Positions 1 through 8,793 of a stretch of DNA of 64,000 nt are shown one piece after another. The stretch lies in assembly GCF_005405925.1 (NCBI RefSeq), contig NZ_BJHV01000001.1, positions 6,882,001 through 6,946,000 on the forward strand, written 5' to 3'. Position numbers and translations under genes: made by a program. How positions within the stretch are numbered: position 1 is the first letter of the stretch; every line of letters begins with the position of its first letter. Below the pieces are notes generated by a model. The model was not told where the DNA came from, ran no database searches, and was given only the letters and a program-made list of their open reading frames with translations. The DNA is from Streptomyces antimycoticus (GTDB taxonomy: Bacteria > Actinomycetota > Actinomycetes > Streptomycetales > Streptomycetaceae).

Positions 1-1
1 C

Positions 2-427
2 ACCCTCCGCAACCTCCGCCTGGAGGGCTTCTGGCTGCTGACCCTCGGCGATGCCCAGCAGGCGAAGGGGCAGTATGCGGAGGCCCTGACCTCCTACCAG
101 CGGTCCGGCACGCTGCACCGACGCCTCGCTGACCGCAGCCGAGAGGCGCTGGCCTGGCAGGGAGTTGGTGAGGTGTACCGCCGGCTCGGACGTCATGCCG
201 AGGCGGCCGACTTCTACCGTCAGGCCGCCTCGACGCACCGCGATCTCGGGGATGAGTGGCACCAGGCCCTGGCCCTCGACGGCCTGGGCTCGGCCGTACT
301 CGGCGAAAGCCCGGAGGAAGCCCGTCGGCACTGGGCACAGGCGCTGAGGCTCCTCGCTGACTTCGACGATCCTCGCGCAGCGGCGGCGCGTGAGGGCATC
401 GAACATCGGCTGACAGAAACAAGCTGA
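2..427 (+). CDS. TPR-containing protein, C-terminal part (5' end outside window)
   Basis: The frame is open from the first bases to a TGA at 425-427, giving about 141 residues with no start inside the window. The sequence is made of helical repeats of the tetratricopeptide type (GDAQQAKGQYAEALTSYQRS, then GRHAEAADFYRQAASTHRDLG, then EEARRHWAQALRLL), with the usual small/aromatic spacing of about 40 residues. It ends with a short polar tail. Such C-termini are typical of large SARP/NB-ARC-type or XRE-type regulators of Streptomyces, where the TPRs bind a peptide or partner protein. That family assignment is inference, because the N-terminal domains are not visible. Confidence 0.75.
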   Translation, partial: TLRNLRLEGFWLLTLGDAQQAKGQYAEALTSYQRSGTLHRRLADRSREALAWQGVGEVYRRLGRHAEAADFYRQAASTHRDLGDEWHQALALDGLGSAVLGESPEEARRHWAQALRLLADFDDPRAAAAREGIEHRLTETS

Positions 428-552
428 AGCAGCGGTCGAGGCGCAGTCAGGCGTGGGCGCGGCAGGGTCGCCCCTCCGGTGACCTCTTTGGTGGCAGTCC
501 ACCGAGACCGACAGGCGGAGGCTGACTGACGGCCCCATGAGGGCTCGCTCCA

Positions 553-795
553 TCAGCCTCCCAGCTGCTGCTCGCGGGCGTGCATCAGCTGCTTTCGCTT
601 GGCCTGAGTCTCTTTCTCATTGATCAGCCCGTGCTCGGCCTCGGCGATCGAGATCAGCTCATTGAGATTGTCCCGCTCGATCTGGCGGGTGACGTACGCG
701 GAGAGGCCGGAAGGGGCGCTGCGCGCGTAGGCGGTTTCTGCGATGTCCTGCGGCATCGTGATTGAGCACTTCTCGGCAGGCCCAGACGTGCTCAT
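553..795 (-). CDS. small ribbon-helix-helix/antitoxin-like protein
   Basis: An 80-residue protein with a short N-terminal strand (EKCSITMPQDIAE), a helix, a turn (SGLSAYVTRQIERD) and a long charged C-terminal helix (NELISIAEAEHGLINEKE). This pattern is seen in small CopG/RHH-type DNA-binding or antitoxin proteins common in Streptomyces. No toxin gene is visible next to it. The ATG at 793-795 is directly preceded by GAGGAGG with almost no spacing, so the internal ATG at residue 14 is also possible. Function is inferred only from shape. Confidence 0.5.
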   Translation of the reverse strand: MSTSGPAEKCSITMPQDIAETAYARSAPSGLSAYVTRQIERDNLNELISIAEAEHGLINEKETQAKRKQLMHAREQQLGG

Positions 796-879
796 CCTCC
801 TCGGGCGTCTCCACCTCCGCCCCCACCGAACAACCGAAAAGCCGCAATTTAAACCCGCGACTTATCCCGAAAGATCAGG

Positions 880-1104
880 CTAAAGATTGTCGAAGTCTCC
901 GGCGGTCATCCCTGCCTTGAAGGCTCGCCACTCGCCAGAGGTGAAGCACAGATGCGAACCGGATGGGTTCTTCGAATCACGAACAGCCACCCCTCCGCCG
1001 GGGAGTGGCGCCAGCTCGAAGCACTCACCATTGTTCGCGGTGAAGCTGCTCTTCTGCCAGGCGAGGGATGCAGGGTCGATCGAGTAGAGGTCTATCTTCT
1101 CCAT
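880..1104 (-). CDS. DUF397 domain protein
   Basis: A 74-residue protein with the DUF397 signature: W-x-K-S-S-F (AWQKSSFTANNGECFELA), then VAVRDSKNP and a tryptophan-containing end (SGEWRAFKAGMTAGDF). It lies 3 bp downstream of the helix-turn-helix gene on the same strand, so the two are almost certainly co-transcribed. In Streptomyces, DUF397 proteins are encoded next to WhiJ/Scr1-type regulators and act as their small partner, often described as toxin/antitoxin-like or developmental control pairs. The pairing is visible here; the biochemical role is known only for the family. Confidence 0.88.
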   Translation of the reverse strand: MEKIDLYSIDPASLAWQKSSFTANNGECFELAPLPGGGVAVRDSKNPSGSHLCFTSGEWRAFKAGMTAGDFDNL

Positions 1105-1107
1105 CAG

Positions 1108-1983
1108 TTAGCTTCCCCTGTTTCTCGTACGAGCGATGACGTCGCGGCTCTCCTCCGGGGAGAGGGCCGCATCGGTGAGACTGCGGAACAGTCGGTGCAG
1201 GCGTCGCAGGTCCCGTGGGTCGTCCATCGTCAAGCTACCAGCGACCGACTCACCGAAGGCCACGTCGGGCACGTCTTCGTCCGAGAACTGGAGAATCCTG
1301 AAGGCTGAGATCTGAGCTGCCTGTTCGCCCTTCTCGTAGGGGATGACGCGTAGGTCGACGCTGGGATGCGTTGAGATCTCCACCAGATGCCCCAACTGTT
1401 CCTGGTGCGTCCGTGCACCGCCGACCTGGAAGTCCAGGGCCGCCTGCGCGATGACGTAGTGGCACTCCAGTGGAGCTGTCGTTTCGTGGAGACAATGCCG
1501 CTGACGCAGGCTGCGTACCTCGACAAGCGCCTCGATCTGGTCTGGCCCCAGCGAGGCGAAGCCCACGCCGGTCACCGCCGTCGCGTAAGCCTCTGTCTGC
1601 AAGAGCCCTGGCAGGATGCCGACTTGATACTCGTGCACAGTCGAGGCCGCCGCCTCGAACCCGAGGAAGCGTTCGTACTGCGCGCTGATCACTTCGCTGT
1701 ACGGCGCCCACCACGGCTGGCGTCGCTCCCGGGCGGATGCGTGCAGCTCGGCAAGTTCGTCACGCTGGTCAGCGGAGACCTCGTAGAGGTCCATGAGCTG
1801 GGCGAAGTGCCGCTGGGAGCAGACCCGCTTTCCGTTCTCGATCCGGCTGATCAAGGAGACGTCGCAACCGAGCGCCGCCGCAACTTCCGCGATGGTGAAG
1901 CGATTGGCTTCATGTCGCAGACGCCGCAGAGCCCGGCCGAACGTGACGCGAGACATCAGCAAGGTGCTGTTGCTGTTGGTCAT
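1108..1983 (-). CDS. XRE-family regulator of the Scr1/WhiJ type (HTH + DUF5753)
   Basis: About 291 residues from the ATG at 1981-1983, which is preceded by GGAGA. An upstream in-frame start at 2037 exists but lacks a comparable site. The N-terminal 60 residues form a Cro/CI-type helix-turn-helix (FGRALRRLRHEANRFTIAEVAAALGCDVSLISRIENGKR). The rest matches the DUF5753 module: a WW-x-x-Y region, YQVGILPGLLQTEAYA, then RRLHRLFRSLTDAALSPEES at the end. It is followed 3 bp later by the DUF397 gene. The family controls development or antibiotic genes. The near-palindrome about 100 bp upstream could be its operator. Confidence 0.88.
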   Translation of the reverse strand: MTNSNSTLLMSRVTFGRALRRLRHEANRFTIAEVAAALGCDVSLISRIENGKRVCSQRHFAQLMDLYEVSADQRDELAELHASARERRQPWWAPYSEVISAQYERFLGFEAAASTVHEYQVGILPGLLQTEAYATAVTGVGFASLGPDQIEALVEVRSLRQRHCLHETTAPLECHYVIAQAALDFQVGGARTHQEQLGHLVEISTHPSVDLRVIPYEKGEQAAQISAFRILQFSDEDVPDVAFGESVAGSLTMDDPRDLRRLHRLFRSLTDAALSPEESRDVIARTRNRGS

Positions 1984-2074
1984 TGCTTCTCCCTGTGCCC
2001 GCGAGCTGCCCTCAAAGACCGGGCAGATGAGGGACATTCTCGATCCCGGCGCAGCCAGAAACGATCAATCAGCA

Positions 2075-2098
2075 ACGTCTTGTCAATTGACACGACGT
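2075..2098. promoter_or_regulatory. 24-bp near-perfect palindrome, candidate operator
   Basis: The two 12-base arms are ACGTCTTGTCAA and TTGACACGACGT. They are complementary at 11 of 12 positions, and the central 12 bases (TGTCAATTGACA) are a perfect palindrome. The site lies in the divergent intergenic region, about 90 bp from the helix-turn-helix start and about 180 bp from the ATP-binding-protein start. It is AT-rich compared with its surroundings. Binding by the neighbouring XRE regulator is an inference from position. Confidence 0.5.
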
Positions 2099-2279
2099 GT
2101 GACTTGACGGTGCCCGGCTGTGGGGTGCAGCTTAGCGTCCATGACGTTATGCGCTCAACTGAACGCTGAGCGTGGCAAAACTCCGTGCGATGACTCAGAG
2201 GCACGGGTAACTGACGACCGAGCACGTTCCCGCTCTCAAGTCGGAGTTCGAACGGCTCGCTGGATCGGTGGGAGCTGTC

Positions 2280-2933
2280 GTGAGCGAACCGTACGAAGTC
2301 AAGTTTCGCCTGCCCCGTCGACGGAGCAGCGTTCCACGGGCGCGGGCGCTGCTGTATTCCGTGCTCGCCGACTGGGGTGTCGGGCAGGAGGCCGCGGAGG
2401 TGGGGGAACTGGTGTTGTCGGAGCTGGTGACCAATGCCCTGCGTGTGCGTGTACCCAATGACCGACTGGTGGAGGTGCGGATCGCACGGCTGGTGGATGA
2501 GGGCGTGCTACGGCTTGAAGTCAGTGACGCTGGCGAGGGCAAGCCGGAGGTGCGGAAGCCGGAAGAGGACGAGACAGGCGGGCGAGGGCTGCTGCTAGTG
2601 GAGGCTCTGGCTCATCGCTGGGGCTATGAGAGGCGGGCCTGCGGGATCGGGAAAACCGTCTGGGTCGAGCTGAAGGCGCCGGATCTGGTGTCGGAACGGG
2701 ACGGAGTAGAGATCGCCGCGTTGGCGGTCCGAGTCGGTCAGCGTGTACGGGTGTGGGGTGAGTGGCGCACCGTCCGCAGTGTGGGTACCCAGCAGCGCAC
2801 ATCGGGCGGGCTCACCGTGGTGCTAGCCCTGGACGACGGCTCGGCAGTGCGAATCGATGCTGCCGAGCCGCTGACCGTCCGAGACGCTGGCGTGTCCTCC
2901 TCGCCCCGAGGTAGGGAGGACGCGCCAGGATAG
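2280..2933 (+). CDS. RsbW-like ATP-binding protein (HATPase_c_2)
   Basis: About 217 residues from a GTG at 2280, chosen because GGGAG lies a few bases upstream; a GTG at 2268 is in frame too. The first 140 residues carry the GHKL/anti-sigma kinase pattern: N-box ELVLSELVTNALRV, G1-like EVSDAGEG, G2-like GGRGLLLVEAL. Members bind ATP and act as anti-sigma factors or serine kinases on STAS proteins. The C-terminal 70 residues (RVGQRVRVWGEWRTVRS...LTVVLALDDGSAVRIDA) form an extra beta-rich module not usual in the short Streptomyces versions. The target is unknown. Confidence 0.82.
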   Translation: MSEPYEVKFRLPRRRSSVPRARALLYSVLADWGVGQEAAEVGELVLSELVTNALRVRVPNDRLVEVRIARLVDEGVLRLEVSDAGEGKPEVRKPEEDETGGRGLLLVEALAHRWGYERRACGIGKTVWVELKAPDLVSERDGVEIAALAVRVGQRVRVWGEWRTVRSVGTQQRTSGGLTVVLALDDGSAVRIDAAEPLTVRDAGVSSSPRGREDAPG

Positions 2934-3060
2934 CGGCCCACGCGCGTCGGCGCTCCGCTATGAACCACGCGACCCCTTTCATGCGACGTTCCTCCCAGAC
3001 GCAACATGCCCACCCCGCCCAAGCTGGTTGCTGTGCTTCGGGTACACCCCTCCTGGGAAG
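2934..3060. other. short non-coding spacer before the left repeat
   Basis: No reading frame with a credible ribosome site or known domain is visible between the ATP-binding-protein gene and the left repeat. The spacer contains only ordinary mixed sequence. The larger untranslated block 2934-3566 is made of this spacer, the left repeat, the tRNA-like remnant and about 130 bp (3433-3566) in which nothing is recognised. Confidence 0.5.
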
Positions 3061-3346
3061 TCTATTGATCACATCAGCGCCAGACGGTCGCCACCGTCGA
3101 ACTCGACACAAGGTCTGAGGGTGATGAAGAACGTCCGCGACACCTGCGCTGAGGCTGCCCCTCTATGTTGGCTGGCACGACGTCTCATGTCCCAGGCGAC
3201 AGCCTTGTCCTCGAAGCAGTGGTATCGGCCCCGGAACCCCCGCTCACTCAACGGCATCTAGGATGATGCGGCGTTGGAGACCGGTTGTGAACCACCCCGC
3301 GCCCATCTTCCGACACGCAGGATCGCGGCCTTGACGATGCCGCCGA
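3061..3346 (+). repeat. left copy of the island-flanking leader repeat
   Basis: This stretch is a diverged direct copy of 21074-21417. Shared blocks appear in the same order: TCTATTGATCAC.TCAGCGCCAG at the start, CCGTCGAACTCGACAC, ATGAAGAACGTCCGCGA.ACC, then CCATCTTCCGACACGCA and GATCGCGGCCTTGACGA. The left copy is about 60 bases shorter in the middle. In the right copy this block lies directly upstream of a small gene and the integrase. Here it runs instead into a degenerate tRNA-Arg-like sequence. It looks like what remains of a second, related integrative element that lost its integrase. Confidence 0.7.
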
Positions 3347-3367
3347 TGTCCTGCGAAATCACATCGG

Positions 3368-3432
3368 TGCCCCCAGGATTCGAACCTGCGTACAAGGCTC
3401 CGGAGGCCGACGGGTTTCTCTGCACCTGAGCT
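3368..3432 (-). pseudogene. degenerate tRNA-Arg-like sequence (candidate left att site)
   Basis: Read on the minus strand, it aligns with the intact tRNA-Arg at 23594-23665. It keeps the T-loop block GCAGGTTCGAATCCTG, an anticodon-arm block CGGCCTCCGGAGCC and part of the D-arm (AGCTCAGG). It lacks bases at the T-stem/acceptor junction, has extra bases beside the anticodon stem and has no 5' acceptor strand, so it cannot fold as a tRNA. It has the same orientation as the intact gene, as expected for a direct-repeat attachment site of an integrated element. Confidence 0.6.
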
Positions 3433-3566
3433 GGTCAGAGCTGTTCGGAGTCGGCTATAGCTCGTTCCCATCCACGGATGGTCCGAGGGCGGCTAGCGTT
3501 GCTCGGTGCCGCTTGGGATGCCAGGAACCATTGGGAACGCGTTTGGAGGTAGTAAACCAGCCTCGC

Positions 3567-4394
3567 TCATGAGACGGAGCGTCGTGTGAGCTCATCCGCC
3601 ACCACTTGAAGCCACCGGGAAAGTGACTTCACTCGTGCCCCCCGTAGTAGCACGCCAGCTTCCGCGTGGGCGCCCGTTCCTCCCGGAGTGAGGTTCGCGG
3701 AGCCGATGTACGCGAGTCGATCGTCTGCCAGCACGATCTTGAAGTGAACACCTAGCCCAACCTCGTCCCACGAGCAAACTGTTAGCTTGCCGCTGGCGGT
3801 GCCGACCGCCTCACGAAGGACCGTTACCGCCTCCACATTGGCGTTGGAGCGATTCGGCGCGGACCAGCCCAAAGCCCTGGTAATTACCGTGGCGGTCCCA
3901 CCGTTCTGTAGGAGCGTGGTGAGGGCAGGCGCAAGTGCGATGGCGAAGGACGGATGCAGGTACGGCGCGGCGATCACGAGACGTGTTTGGGCGGTTTCCG
4001 CGACTTCGCGAATAGTGCGACCCGTGTCGAGCGGAAGCCCTGGTCCTCCGTTGTCGCGTGACATTATGCTCAGCGAATCCTTGAGGAAGGCTGGCACCGT
4101 GAGCACCAGCTCCCACCCCTCCTCTACCGACATCGCTACCATCGCGTGTGCTTGAGCTAGGAGCAGTGGCGCACCTGCTGTGAGGTTTCCTTCCCCATCG
4201 AGAACGCCCGCGTGTGCGAGAGCGTACGAGACGAGCCGCTGGTCGATGACGGCGTTCACGATGACTGCGGACACTTCAAAGCCGGTGCCCGCAGCGGCCG
4301 CGATGTTGGTCGCGGCCGCCGCGGTGTCCACGGGGGCTGACGCCTGCAGAAGCAGGGAGACCAAGGGCCTCAGTGGCTCCAGTACCCGCGCCAC
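3567..4394 (-). CDS. drmC: DrmC-like phospholipase-D-family protein of DISARM
   Basis: About 275 residues from a GTG at 4392-4394; the open frame extends further upstream but only inside drmB. The C-terminal half carries one HKD motif of the phospholipase D family (VHFKIVLADDRLAYIGSANLTPGG, with H-x-K-x4-D followed by G-S-x-N). The N-terminal part is helical (LRPLVSLLLQASAPVDTAAAA). The gene overlaps the end of drmB by 25 bp and is the last gene of the minus-strand cluster. DrmC is the PLD component of DISARM and is reported as dispensable for protection. A single HKD motif suggests action as a dimer. Confidence 0.8.
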   Translation of the reverse strand: MARVLEPLRPLVSLLLQASAPVDTAAAATNIAAAAGTGFEVSAVIVNAVIDQRLVSYALAHAGVLDGEGNLTAGAPLLLAQAHAMVAMSVEEGWELVLTVPAFLKDSLSIMSRDNGGPGLPLDTGRTIREVAETAQTRLVIAAPYLHPSFAIALAPALTTLLQNGGTATVITRALGWSAPNRSNANVEAVTVLREAVGTASGKLTVCSWDEVGLGVHFKIVLADDRLAYIGSANLTPGGTGAHAEAGVLLRGARVKSLSRWLQVVADELTRRSVS

Positions 4395-6241
4395 CGTCGT
4401 CCGTCTTCCGTTCCTGAATGGGGTGATCCTCCGGCGAGATCGGAGACGAGCGGTGGGAGCGTGCCGAAGAGTAGGTTGCGATCCAGCACCGTATTGAACC
4501 TCGCGCAGGCAACTTCGGAGAGGTGGAGGCACGCCGCGCACGCCCCACCGAAATCCCGTCGACAAGGCGGATCGAACACGCAGCGAGTCTCCGCGTTCAG
4601 TTCGCACAGCGCATCCACCAGGTCGAACCGATACACGTGTTCGAGTCCGCCGAGGGTGAAATTGCTACGTGTGTTGGCGTAGACAAGGAACGAGCAGTTA
4701 GCCGGGAAGAGGTACTCCCCGAGAGAGTCGACGTTGAGTCCGCACCTGGTGGCCAGGGCCTTCATCGTGCGGTGAGCCATGGAATGGACGAGACCGAGGA
4801 TGGCCTTGGTGACGGGATCTTCGGGAGCGTTGAAGACGTCGAGCACCGGATCGCTGAATTGGAAGATCCATCGCTGAGCCTCATCCTGCGCACGCAGGTC
4901 AGGGTCTTCGATGACACCGGAGTCGACGAGCCACCGCACCACGGCAAGCTTGTCCAACTCGAACAGTAGGCCTTCGGTCTCGGTGCGCACTCCGTACATC
5001 GGGAACTTGCTATCACGCCCCGCCGGGAAGAAGCGGAACCGCTGCGTGGTCTGGGTGCCCCGGCGCGTCGTTGCCACCGCGTTACTGCTGATCCTCGTAT
5101 AGCCCGCCACGATGTAGGCGATGGGCAACTCCCGCAGCAGAGTGACGTCATTGAACCCGTAGTGGGAGATCAGCTTCGGGTACTGCTGGTAGTAGGCCTC
5201 CAACTGGGTTCCAGCGTCGCCATCGAGCAGGTTCTGGACCGTCAATGGCTTGGCGTCCCACGCAAGGCCGAGCTGTCGGCATTCTTCACCAAAGGCCTCG
5301 ATCGTCTCGGGGTTACGGCCCAAAGCCTCAACTTGGGCGTCCCAAGCAGGTACGTCGTCTTCCCGCTTCTGGGCCTTGGCGATGAGTTGGTCGTAGAGCT
5401 CCTCGCCCGGCCTCATTCCTAGTGCTTCCGCCGTCTCTCGCGCCTGTTCCACGGCGCCTCCCGTGGAGCTGGCGCCTCCAGCTCGCCGGAGACCCTCGGC
5501 TCCTCTGGGCAGTGTGCCAAGGCTCTGTGCTACTGCGGCGGCGTACACGCCGTCGTAGGCAAGCGCACCGTAGTCACCGCGAGTGGGCGGGTTGATGACG
5601 GTGACTTGTTGGGGGTAGTAGGCCGCGGTCTGCGGCACCCGCATGACCTGGGGACGTCCGTCGCGGCAGGTTGAGCACCATCTGACGACTGGATCGTCCG
5701 AGCGCCGCTGGCAGCGGGCACAGGTCCAGTACCAGCGGGAGGTGTTCAGGTCGCGAGTGTTGTTGAGGTGCATCCAGGAACGGCAACCCGAGGCACATCG
5801 AGGGGCGGTGATCTCGCTCAGGTGGCCGCACTCATGTACCTCGCACCAGGAGAACTGTTCCAACCGCCCGTGACTGGAGATGGGGCATGTAGGTGCGGTG
5901 TCGGATGTGCGGATGAGCCGGAAAGCACCGCACGCACGGCACAGGAAGGTGTTGGGGAAGCGAACGGCGCGAAGGTCCTCTGCTTTGACAAGACTGAACT
6001 GTCGCCGCTCGATGGCGGTCAGTTCGGCACCAGCTCGCGGGTCGCTGCCCGTGGCACTGGCGAAGGGCAGGAGCAGCCGGCGAAGTTGTGATGCCACCCA
6101 GCCTTCGGGGACATCGAGGGGGGTTACCTGGCGGGGCGGCTCGCCGAGAACCGACCCCTTGGAGGACCAGTTGTAGGGCTGCCCCGGCATGTAGCGCCAG
6201 AGTGCCTGGATGTTGCTGCGGTTGAGCTGTTCGAAGACCAT
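4370..6241 (-). CDS. drmB: DrmB, DUF1998 protein of DISARM
   Basis: A 623-residue protein starting at an ATG preceded by GGAGAG. It has two cysteine-rich zinc-binding areas: CRACGAF...CPISS...C-x3-H-x-CGH in the first quarter (about residues 100-200), and CVFDPPCRRDFGGACAACLHLSEVAC near residues 560-600, the hallmark DUF1998 region. The block HSMAHRTMKALATRCGLNVDSLGEYLFP fits this family. DrmB works with the helicase DrmA; in DISARM the DrmAB complex recognises DNA with a 5' overhang and excludes phage DNA. It starts 60 bp after drmA ends, consistent with one operon. Confidence 0.88.
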   Translation of the reverse strand: MVFEQLNRSNIQALWRYMPGQPYNWSSKGSVLGEPPRQVTPLDVPEGWVASQLRRLLLPFASATGSDPRAGAELTAIERRQFSLVKAEDLRAVRFPNTFLCRACGAFRLIRTSDTAPTCPISSHGRLEQFSWCEVHECGHLSEITAPRCASGCRSWMHLNNTRDLNTSRWYWTCARCQRRSDDPVVRWCSTCRDGRPQVMRVPQTAAYYPQQVTVINPPTRGDYGALAYDGVYAAAVAQSLGTLPRGAEGLRRAGGASSTGGAVEQARETAEALGMRPGEELYDQLIAKAQKREDDVPAWDAQVEALGRNPETIEAFGEECRQLGLAWDAKPLTVQNLLDGDAGTQLEAYYQQYPKLISHYGFNDVTLLRELPIAYIVAGYTRISSNAVATTRRGTQTTQRFRFFPAGRDSKFPMYGVRTETEGLLFELDKLAVVRWLVDSGVIEDPDLRAQDEAQRWIFQFSDPVLDVFNAPEDPVTKAILGLVHSMAHRTMKALATRCGLNVDSLGEYLFPANCSFLVYANTRSNFTLGGLEHVYRFDLVDALCELNAETRCVFDPPCRRDFGGACAACLHLSEVACARFNTVLDRNLLFGTLPPLVSDLAGGSPHSGTEDGRRWRGYWSH

Positions 6242-7903
6242 GTGAACTCTCTCCGAGTACGGGAGGGGAACGGCTGGGAGCGACGCGGGATCCGCGTGCG
6301 GCTACAACTCGCCGTAGATGGTCAAGGGCTCCTCGATATCCCGCAGGGATCGAGGCACGGAGGGGTGCAGCAGGTCGGGGAGCCGCTTGCCGGCTTCCGC
6401 GCGAAGCGGGAGCGTGGCCAGGTGGTCGTCGACCCAGGCGTCGATGGCCTCGCGATGCATCCGGTGATAGACGCTCGTGCCGTCGATGCCGAATCCGTGA
6501 CGCAGCAGGGAGACCAGCAGAGCTCGGTCGACTGCTCCGTCATTCACGGCGTCTCGGAACGCGGTTGAGTCAGCTAGGGATCGTCGCCTGCGCCCTCCTG
6601 TGATCCAGCCCCGGTCGAGGACTTGTAGGAGCCAGGCCATCAATCCACCAGGCAGGACGCGTTTGAGGACGGGTACCGACTCTCGGTTCACGGGCACCTT
6701 GTGGACGAGGCGGTCCAGGTAGCGAATCCACTCGGGGTAGTAGCGGAAGACGCTCGCGTCCCGGTCTCGGCTGGGGTTGATCACGTTCACGACCAGCCCC
6801 GGGAAACGGCGGCCTACTCGTGCGGACGCCTGGATGATCTCGGACGCCTGGGTCGGAGTGCCCATTACGGCCATGACGCCAAGCCTGGCGACGTCGAAGC
6901 CGTGCCCGATCGCTTTGGTGGCAGCGATGAGTCTGACGCGATCCGAAGTGTTTGCTGGAGGCTTTCGCAACCGACCAACGGCTGAGCGGATCAAGTCGGG
7001 ACTCGAATCGCCGTTGATGATCGCGAGGTTGTCCTCACTCTCCAATAGCTCCCGCACCGCGGGATCCCGGACGAAGCTGGTCAAGTCTTCATTCCGCAAG
7101 CAGTAGGCGACCAGCACCTCGAAGAGATCCTCACCCGCCCGTCGGGCCTCATCGATGATCGAAGCATCGTTGGCGTCGAGACCCGCTTCCGCGACGACGG
7201 TCTTGGGGTCGTCACACAGGTCACGCACCCATCGGTCGTGCACCATCGCAACCTCGCGGGTGGCGGTGACCATAGTGCTCGCGCGAGAGCGCACTCCGAG
7301 GAAGCGGCGCAGTGGGTCGCCCTTCCGGGTAGTGGACCAAAAGGTTTCTCCTGCCTCGGGGCCGTTGACGGGGAAGCGCAGGGCTTCGCGCTCGTAGAGA
7401 TGGCGTACCTGGTTTTGGTAGCCCTCGATGGTCGCGGTGGCGCCGACGATCTGGAACGGATCGTTCTTGAGGTGTTCGCTGATTCTCTGGAGCAGCGATT
7501 CGTACATGCCGTCGAGTGCGCCGAGACTTTCGTCAAGGAGATGGAGTTCGTCGGCGATCTCCAGCCGTATGTGCCCGAACCCCTTCGGCACCGGACGCCG
7601 CTGCTCCCTGCACCCGAAGACGGAGCACCAGCTGGGGTTGGCGGAGTAGCCGTGCCTAGGGCAGAGGGAATGAGGACGGCCGAGCAAGATTTGGAAGGCC
7701 TGGTTCTGGCCAAGTTGCGCGAGCTTGTCGACGGTGCCGACGAGCACGGAGGGCGCCCGGCGGTAGATGTCGTCGTCCACTCCCCAAATCGGGAGAACAC
7801 CCGTCAGTTCGCAGTCACGGTTTCCGCAGACGTGACGCATGGTGTGGCTTGGGTCGTCCCACTTGACGGTGAGACTCTGACCGCAAACGGGGCAATCGTC
7901 TAG

Positions 7904-7919
7904 GATCTGTCGTCAAATG
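7904..7919 (+). repeat. left terminal inverted repeat of the IS
   Basis: The 16-base sequence GATCTGTCGTCAAATG is exactly complementary to 8778-8793. The CTAG at 7900-7903 just outside is the left copy of the target duplication. Confidence 0.93.
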
Positions 7920-7944
7920 ATCTTCGGTCGGGGATCATGGTCGG

Positions 7945-8777
7945 GTGATACGTCGCCATGAACTGTCCGATGCCGAGTGGGCCTTCGTGCAGCCGTTGCT
8001 GCCCCGGTCCGAGCGGGGCCGCAGGCGGCTGGACGACCGGACGGTCCTCAACGGGATCGTGTGGAAGTTCCGGACCGGTACGGCCTGGCGGGATGTGCCC
8101 GAGCGGTACGGTTCCTGGGCCACGCTGCACACCCGCTTCCGCCGGTGGGCCAAGGACGGCACCTTCGAGCGGATGCTCCGGGCCGCCCAGGCCAGGGCCG
8201 ACGCGGCCGGGGACATCGAGTGGCTGGTGTCGGTCGACTCCACGATTGTCCGGGCCCACCAGCACGCGGCCGGGGCGCGAAAAGGGGGCTTTGCGCCCCG
8301 GGACTCGGCCGGTCCAGAGGCGGCCTGACCAGCAAGATCCACCTGGCCTGCGACGCTGTGGGGCGACCGCTCGCCTTCACCGTCACCGGCGGGAACACCA
8401 ACGACTGCACCCAGTTCACCGCCGTGATGAAGGCGATCCGGGTGCCCCGGCTGGGACCGGGGCGGCCCCGGGTCCGCCCCGGCCACGTCATCGGCGACAA
8501 GGGCTACAGCTCCAAGGCCATACGCACCTGGCTGCGGCAACGGAACATCCGGCACACCATCCCGGAACGGTCCGACCAGATCCGCAACCGGCTCCGACGC
8601 GGCAGCCGTGGCGGACGTCCGCCGGCCTTCGACAAGCACGTCTACAAGCGGCGCAACGTCGTCGAACGGTGCTTCAACCGCCTCAAGCAGTGGCGCGGCA
8701 TCGCCACCCGCTATGACAAGACCGCCGAGTCCTACCAAGCGGCCATCACCCTCGCATCGCTGCTGATGTGGGCGTGA
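7945..8777 (+). CDS. IS5-family DDE transposase in two overlapping frames
   Basis: The first frame (7945-8328, GTG start, 127 residues) holds the N-terminal helix-turn-helix part (LSDAEWAFVQPLLPRSERGR) and the first catalytic Asp (VSVDSTIVRAHQH). The second frame, shifted by -1 and ending at 8777, holds the second Asp (VIGDKGYSSKAIRTWL) and the Y-R-E motif with the catalytic Glu (YKRRNVVERCFNRLKQW). The switch point is AAAAGGGGG at 8280-8288. Many IS5-group elements use a programmed -1 frameshift at such a run, giving an active fusion of about 277 residues. A missing base in the run would give the same picture. Confidence 0.88.
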
Positions 8778-8793
8778 CATTTGACGACAGATC
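8778..8793 (-). repeat. right terminal inverted repeat of the IS
   Basis: The sequence CATTTGACGACAGATC mirrors the left end without mismatch and lies directly after the transposase stop codon. The CTAG at 8794-8797 is the right copy of the target duplication. Confidence 0.93.

Larger units (their letters stand above)
7904..8793 (+). mobile_element. IS5-family (IS427-group-like) insertion sequence inside drmA
   Basis: An 890-bp element bounded by perfect 16-base inverted repeats (GATCTGTCGTCAAATG at 7904-7919 and its complement at 8778-8793). It is flanked on both sides by CTAG (7900-7903 and 8794-8797), read as a 4-bp target duplication; if the true duplication is TA, the ends extend by one base each. 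It carries one transposase region on the strand opposite to drmA. Perfect ends, a perfect duplication and an unmutated host frame suggest a recent insertion. Its GC content is higher than that of the surrounding drm genes. Confidence 0.93.
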
